This document shows, piece by piece, positions 60,390 to 64,000 of a DNA stretch of 64,000 bases. Made by a program: the position numbers and the translations under genes. Under the pieces are notes generated by a model. It did not search any database, had not been told where the DNA came from, and saw only the letters and a program-made list of their open reading frames with translations. Source of the DNA: Burkholderia pyrrocinia (GTDB taxonomy: Bacteria; Pseudomonadota; Gammaproteobacteria; Burkholderiales; Burkholderiaceae); NCBI RefSeq assembly GCF_001028665.1, contig NZ_CP011504.1, forward strand, positions 2,976,001 through 3,040,000. The letters are read 5' to 3'. Positions within the stretch are counted from its first letter, which is position 1. Each line of letters starts with the position of its first letter.

Positions 60390-60989
60390 ATGACGATCGA
60401 CGTGACTTACACCCTATCCGCTTCCCGCACGACCGAACTCGAGATCCGCAAGAGCCGCTTCATCGCGTACGCGATTCCCGTCGACGACCGCGACGCCGCG
60501 ATGCAGGTGCTGCAGCGCCTGCGCGACGAGCATCCGGCGGCCACCCACGTGTGCTGGGCGCTGCTGGCGGGCGGCCAGTCGGGCATGTCGGATGACGGCG
60601 AGCCGTCGGGCACGGCGGGCCGGCCGATCCTCGAAGTGCTGCGCCATCACGATCTCGACGGCGTGCTGGGCGCGGTCGTGCGTTACTACGGCGGCGTGAA
60701 GCTCGGCGCGGGCGGGCTGGTGCGCGCGTACACGGATGCGATCGCGTCGGCGCTGCTTGACGCCGAGCGCGTCGAACGCATCCGCCACACGCGGCTCGCG
60801 ATCGAGATGGGTTACCCGGACGAGGCGCGCGTGCGCCGCTGGGTGGAACAGGCAGGTTATGAACTGGTGGACAGCGCATACGGGATGACGGTGAAGCTCG
60901 TGATCAAGCTGCCCGAAACCGCCGAGGGGATTGCGAGAACCGAGTTGTTCGATCTCACGCAGGGGCGGTCGGGGTTTCCGGAGCTGTGA
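60390..60989 (+). CDS. yigZ: YigZ/IMPACT family protein
   Basis: A 199-residue protein with the IMPACT N-terminal signature ELEIRKSRFIAYAIPV, GQSGMSDDGEPSGTAGRPIL and VVRYYGGVKLGAGGLVRAY, plus a C-terminal ferredoxin-like DUF1949 part (IEMGYPDEARVRRWVEQAGY). The E. coli relative is structurally characterised but its cellular role is uncertain; the family is linked to translation. Start ATG 60390. Confidence 0.9.
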   Translation: MTIDVTYTLSASRTTELEIRKSRFIAYAIPVDDRDAAMQVLQRLRDEHPAATHVCWALLAGGQSGMSDDGEPSGTAGRPILEVLRHHDLDGVLGAVVRYYGGVKLGAGGLVRAYTDAIASALLDAERVERIRHTRLAIEMGYPDEARVRRWVEQAGYELVDSAYGMTVKLVIKLPETAEGIARTELFDLTQGRSGFPEL

Positions 60990-61255
60990 CGAACTGACGC
61001 GCCCCCTCCCGCCTCGCCATCATGGCCTCATGCAAATTCAGCCGAAAATTCGGATACGTCCGATAGAAAAACCGCGCGCCAAATCCTAATCTCACCGGGT
61101 TCCCGGCGACACGCTCCGCAAACGCCTTGCCGGCAGGCCGGAGCACGCTGCATGAGATGCGCCTCCGGCCAAGGCAGCACGCCATGGCAGGGCATGCTGC
61201 CATGCGGCTCATCACGCGTCGCCAATAATCAAATCAGCCACGGGATAACGGACGC

Positions 61256-61546
61256 ATGCGGCACATCCAAAAACTGCAGGCCCAGCTTGCAGAACTCGAT
61301 CAGCGCATCAAGGCGGCGCGGTGCCGCGAACGCAATGTGGTGCTGGAGCAGGTGCGCGAACTCGTCACGAGCTACGCGCTGACCGCACGTGAAATCTTCG
61401 GTCACGGTTACAGCGACCGCGCGAAACTGTTCACCGTCGGCGTGAAGTATCGCGACCCCGTGACGGGCGCAACGTGGAGCGGCCGCGGCCGCGCACCCGC
61501 ATGGATTGCCGGGCGCGACCGGGCCGCCTTCCTGATCCGGGAGTAA
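61256..61546 (+). CDS. H-NS family nucleoid-associated protein
   Basis: A 96-residue H-NS-like protein with an N-terminal coiled-coil (LQAQLAELDQRIKAARCRE) and the C-terminal DNA-binding domain (VKYRDPVTGATWSGRGRAPA), of which the RGRAP core is typical of Burkholderia paralogues. A xenogeneic silencer of AT-rich DNA; the 918-bp AT-rich region beside the berA-like gene is an obvious possible target, though this is inference. Start ATG 61256; monocistronic. Confidence 0.9.
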   Translation: MRHIQKLQAQLAELDQRIKAARCRERNVVLEQVRELVTSYALTAREIFGHGYSDRAKLFTVGVKYRDPVTGATWSGRGRAPAWIAGRDRAAFLIRE

Positions 61547-61547
61547 C

Positions 61548-61570
61548 GCGCGCCGCCTTGCGCGGCGCGC
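61548..61570. terminator. convergent terminator hairpin
   Basis: GCGCGCCGC-CTTGC-GCGGCGCGC directly after the H-NS-like stop and 31 bp before the end of the convergent ppk2 gene. Confidence 0.7.
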
Positions 61571-61601
61571 CCCTCTCCGCCGCTCAAACCCGCCCGGCCG
61601 C

Positions 61602-62549
61602 TCAGTAAATATCCGGCACGATCATGTTGTCCGGCACCGGCCGGCGGATGTAATCCTCGTGATGCTCGCGCTGCGGCAGGTCGATCGACGGGCGCGGCAC
61701 GTCGTGATACGGCACCTGGCCCAGCAGGTGGTGGATGCAGTTCAGCCGCGCGCGCTTCTTGTCGACCGCCTGCACGACCCACCACGGCGCCTCGGGAATA
61801 TGCGTGCGCTGCAGCATCTCTTCCTTCGCGGCCGTATAAGCCTCCCAGCGGCGGCGGCTCTCGAGGTCCATCGGGCTCAGCTTCCACTGCTTCAGCGGAT
61901 CCTGGATCCGGGCCTCGAAGCGCACCTCCTGCTCGTGATCCGTGATCGAGAACCAGTACTTGACGATCTGGATTCCGCTGCGCACGAGCATCTTCTCGAA
62001 CTCGGGCACCGAACGGAAAAACTCCTCGTACTCGTCGTCGGTACAGAAATTCATCACGCGCTCGACGCCCGCACGGTTGTACCAGCTGCGGTCGAACAGC
62101 ACGATCTCGCCGCCGGCCGGCAGATGCGCGACGTAGCGCTGGAAGTACCATTGCGTGCGCTCGCGGTTGTTCGGCGCGGGCAACGCGGCGACCCGGCAGA
62201 CACGCGGGTTCAGGCGCTGCGTGATGCGCTTGATCACGCCGCCCTTGCCCGCCGCGTCGCGCCCCTCGAAAATGACGACGAGCCGGTGCCCGGTGGTCAT
62301 GACCCAGTCCTGCAGCTTCACGAGTTCGCCCTGCAGCCGGAACAGCTCGCGGAAATACTCCTTGCGCGCCTCGCGACGCTCCGGCGAGAACAGCAGGTCC
62401 TCGCCATTGTCGAAGCGGCGATCGTCGAGCTCCATCTCGAGCTCTTCGTCGTACGCGTCGACGAGATCTTCCTCGAAACGGCGCTGGCGCGTTTCCATCG
62501 ACGTCGTATCGGCGACGTCGTCGTCGGTGCGGGTATCGTTTTCGCCCAT
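61602..62549 (-). CDS. ppk2: polyphosphate kinase 2
   Basis: A 315-residue PPK2-family enzyme that phosphorylates nucleoside diphosphates or monophosphates from polyphosphate. An acidic N-terminal extension of about 70 residues precedes the P-loop domain: LVVIFEGRDAAGKGGVIKRI (Walker A), VLFDRSWYNRAGVE (Walker B and lid Arg) and a C-terminal YHDVPRPSIDLPQR. One-domain class. Start ATG 62549 has AAGGAGG upstream. Monocistronic. Confidence 0.92.
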   Translation of the reverse strand: MGENDTRTDDDVADTTSMETRQRRFEEDLVDAYDEELEMELDDRRFDNGEDLLFSPERREARKEYFRELFRLQGELVKLQDWVMTTGHRLVVIFEGRDAAGKGGVIKRITQRLNPRVCRVAALPAPNNRERTQWYFQRYVAHLPAGGEIVLFDRSWYNRAGVERVMNFCTDDEYEEFFRSVPEFEKMLVRSGIQIVKYWFSITDHEQEVRFEARIQDPLKQWKLSPMDLESRRRWEAYTAAKEEMLQRTHIPEAPWWVVQAVDKKRARLNCIHHLLGQVPYHDVPRPSIDLPQREHHEDYIRRPVPDNMIVPDIY

Positions 62550-62644
62550 GGGGCCTCCTTCCATCATTGACGCAGGCAAACTTTGCCATTATCCCAGTGT
62601 CGCGCGTCAAATTGATGAAAACCGGCTGTCCAGGCCCTGGCCCG

Positions 62645-62899
62645 TCAGAAGCGGAATGCGAGCAGCACGCTGGCCAGCACCGGGTTCGCCGAAATGTCGA
62701 ACGTGTTCGACGCGAGCGTCCGGTTCGGCTGGCTGATGTCGAGCGTAATCTTCGTACGCAACGGGATGTAGGTCACCATCCCGGTGATCCAGAACCGGCG
62801 CGTGATCTGGTAGCTCGCGCCGACGGTGAACACCGGCTCCCATACGCTCTTCACCTTCGCGGACACGTTGGTCTTCCCCGACAGCAGCAGGTCGCCGCC
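62645..62899 (-). pseudogene. C-terminal remnant of an OmpW-family outer-membrane protein
   Basis: About 84 codons with OmpW C-terminal features: SVWEPVFTVGASYQITRRFW, VTYIPLRTKITLD and the final beta-signal VLASVLLAFRF. A complete OmpW is over 200 residues. The N-terminal two thirds and the signal peptide are missing; upstream the frame passes into unrelated sequence that codes on the other strand. Probably a deletion scar. Confidence 0.78.
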
Positions 62900-62917
62900 G
62901 GCATCCCGGATCCGCCA

Positions 62918-63097
62918 GGTCGGCTGCTGAACCTGCGGCGCGACATCTCGGGCAACCGGCAGAAGCTGTTCGACAGCGATCTCGATGCGCTGAAGCTGCA
63001 GTTGAAGCTGAAAAGCGTGCTCGGCATGCTCGACGAACAGCCGCTGGTGTCGGTGGACGGTTTTCTTGAAAACAATGCGGCGAGCGACCCGGGCTGA
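62918..63097 (+). pseudogene. C-terminal remnant of an unrecognised gene
   Basis: Sixty codons with strong G/C third-position bias ending GFLENNAASDPG and a stop, including LRRDISGNRQKLFDSDLDAL. No start codon or ribosome site with matching coding bias lies upstream, where the OmpW remnant begins on the other strand within 20 bp. It looks like the 3' end of a plus-strand gene whose front part was lost in the same event. Family not recognised. Confidence 0.55.
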
Positions 63098-63181
63098 GTG
63101 CGATTCGCGGCCAGGCCCGAACACCCGGCCGCGCAACGGCATGCACGCCCGCTGTCGCGAACGCGCACGCGTCGCTTCACG

Positions 63182-64000
63182 TCAGTGGATGATCCGCGTC
63201 ACCCCCCGCCCGCGCGGGTCGGCCATCGCCTCCGGCGTCTTGCCGTTGATCTTGATCACCTGGATGTCGCCGCTGAAGTCCTGCCCCTTCAGCGTGTAGC
63301 CACGTGCCTCGATCTGCTTCGCGAGTTCGCCTTCGATCGGGTGGTACGGCTCCCAGAAGATCGTGTTCGGCGGCAGCAATTGGTGATGGAAACGCATCGC
63401 GCCGACGGCTTCCTTCAACGGCATCTTGAAGTCGTAGATGTTGTTGATCACCTGGAAGATCGACGTGAAGATGCGCGAACCGCCCGGCGTGCCGATCACG
63501 AGCGACACCTTGCCGTCCCTGGTCATGATCGTCGGCGACATCGACGACAGCGGGCGCTTCTTCGGTTCGATCGCGTTCGCATCGCTGCCGACCACGCCGA
63601 ACATGTTCGCGACGCCCGGCTTCGCGGAGAAGTCGTCCATTTCGTCGTTCAACACGATGCCCGTGCCGTCGGCGATCACGCCCGAGCCGAAATAGCCGTT
63701 GATCGTGTACGTGTTCGACACGGCGTTGCCCCACTTGTCGACGACCGAGAAGTGCGTCGTTTCGGCCTTCTCCGGCATCGTCGTGCCGAGGCCCGGCTGC
63801 ACGCTCTTCGTGTCCGACGGCTCCTTCGGGTTGACCTCGCCCGCGCGCCTCGCGATGTATGCGTCGGCGGTCAGTTGCGCGATCGGCACCTTGTAGAAGT
63901 CCGGGTCGCCGAGATACTGCGCGCGATCGGCGAACACGCGCTTCTCGATTTCCGCGACGAGGTGAATGTATTGCGGCGAGTTGAGCTTCACGCCCTCGAA
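63182..64000 (-). CDS. ggt: gamma-glutamyltransferase, C-terminal part
   Basis: The gene runs off the right edge; 272 codons plus stop are visible, covering the end of the large subunit and all of the small one. The autocatalytic nucleophile is the Thr of ETTHFSVVDKWGNAVSNTYT; later motifs are GSGVIADGTGIVLNDEMDDF, PKKRPLSSMSPTIMTRDGK and GTPGGSRIFTSIFQV. It cleaves gamma-glutamyl bonds such as those in glutathione in the periplasm. The signal peptide lies outside the window. Confidence 0.93.
   Translation of the reverse strand, partial: FEGVKLNSPQYIHLVAEIEKRVFADRAQYLGDPDFYKVPIAQLTADAYIARRAGEVNPKEPSDTKSVQPGLGTTMPEKAETTHFSVVDKWGNAVSNTYTINGYFGSGVIADGTGIVLNDEMDDFSAKPGVANMFGVVGSDANAIEPKKRPLSSMSPTIMTRDGKVSLVIGTPGGSRIFTSIFQVINNIYDFKMPLKEAVGAMRFHHQLLPPNTIFWEPYHPIEGELAKQIEARGYTLKGQDFSGDIQVIKINGKTPEAMADPRGRGVTRIIH

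Overview
This is a GC-rich stretch (roughly two thirds G+C) with strong G/C third-position codon bias. Its gene content points to the Burkholderia cepacia complex, probably a secondary replicon: an hpa homoprotocatechuate operon, a BerA/BerB-type c-di-GMP-controlled exopolysaccharide locus, and many short 4-bp gene overlaps. I see no rRNA, tRNA, prophage or CRISPR array. Genus is confident; species is not. Layout: (1) 0-2.6 kb holds the start of an MDR reductase, a small orphan gene, an AraC regulator and a tnpA-less IS200/IS605-type element whose right end forms the last codons of the AraC gene. (2) 2.65-9.3 kb is the hpaG1-G2-E-D-F-H-I operon with divergent hpaR; a tandem pair of hairpin repeats sits between hpaE and hpaD. 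(3) 9.3-25.1 kb is housekeeping and accessory: an SDR reductase, a small orphan, a stand-alone FtsI-like transpeptidase, a Kef/YbaL antiporter, a three-subunit gluconate-2-dehydrogenase-type complex with a perfect operator palindrome upstream, a kptA remnant, DUF3995, alanine dehydrogenase, a 289-bp structured inverted-repeat element, PolX and a DksA-like protein. (4) 25.4-58.3 kb is dominated by exopolysaccharide synthesis and its control. (5) 58.4-64 kb is ordinary: DUF4865/LysR, YigZ, an H-NS-like protein, PPK2, two gene remnants and the 3' part of a gamma-glutamyltransferase gene. The exopolysaccharide region reads as one programme. A sigma-54 activator (berB-like) is expected to drive a sigma-54 promoter that I can read upstream of a CRP-family c-di-GMP effector gene (berA-like). 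That gene is immediately followed by the priming phosphoglycosyltransferase. Downstream functions are GDP-mannose supply (ManC), glycosyltransferases, a flippase, a Wzy-type polymerase, a BceF/Wzc-type kinase, a Wza-type exporter, a membrane acyltransferase, a beta-helix protein and glycosidases. Embedded in it is the most unusual part of the window: a five-gene operon (30.8-36.8 kb) in which every junction is a 4-bp ATGA/GTGA overlap. It encodes a carrier protein, an acyl-CoA-dehydrogenase-like flavoprotein, an aminoacyl-tRNA-synthetase-like amino acid:[carrier protein] ligase, a DUF1839 protein with a Cys/His pattern like BtrH-type acyltransferases, and a GH2 beta-mannosidase-like protein. 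My inference is a pathway that loads an amino acid on a carrier protein, modifies it and transfers it to a small acceptor or sugar, possibly linked to the exopolysaccharide. The individual families are known, but I know of no described product or combined function.
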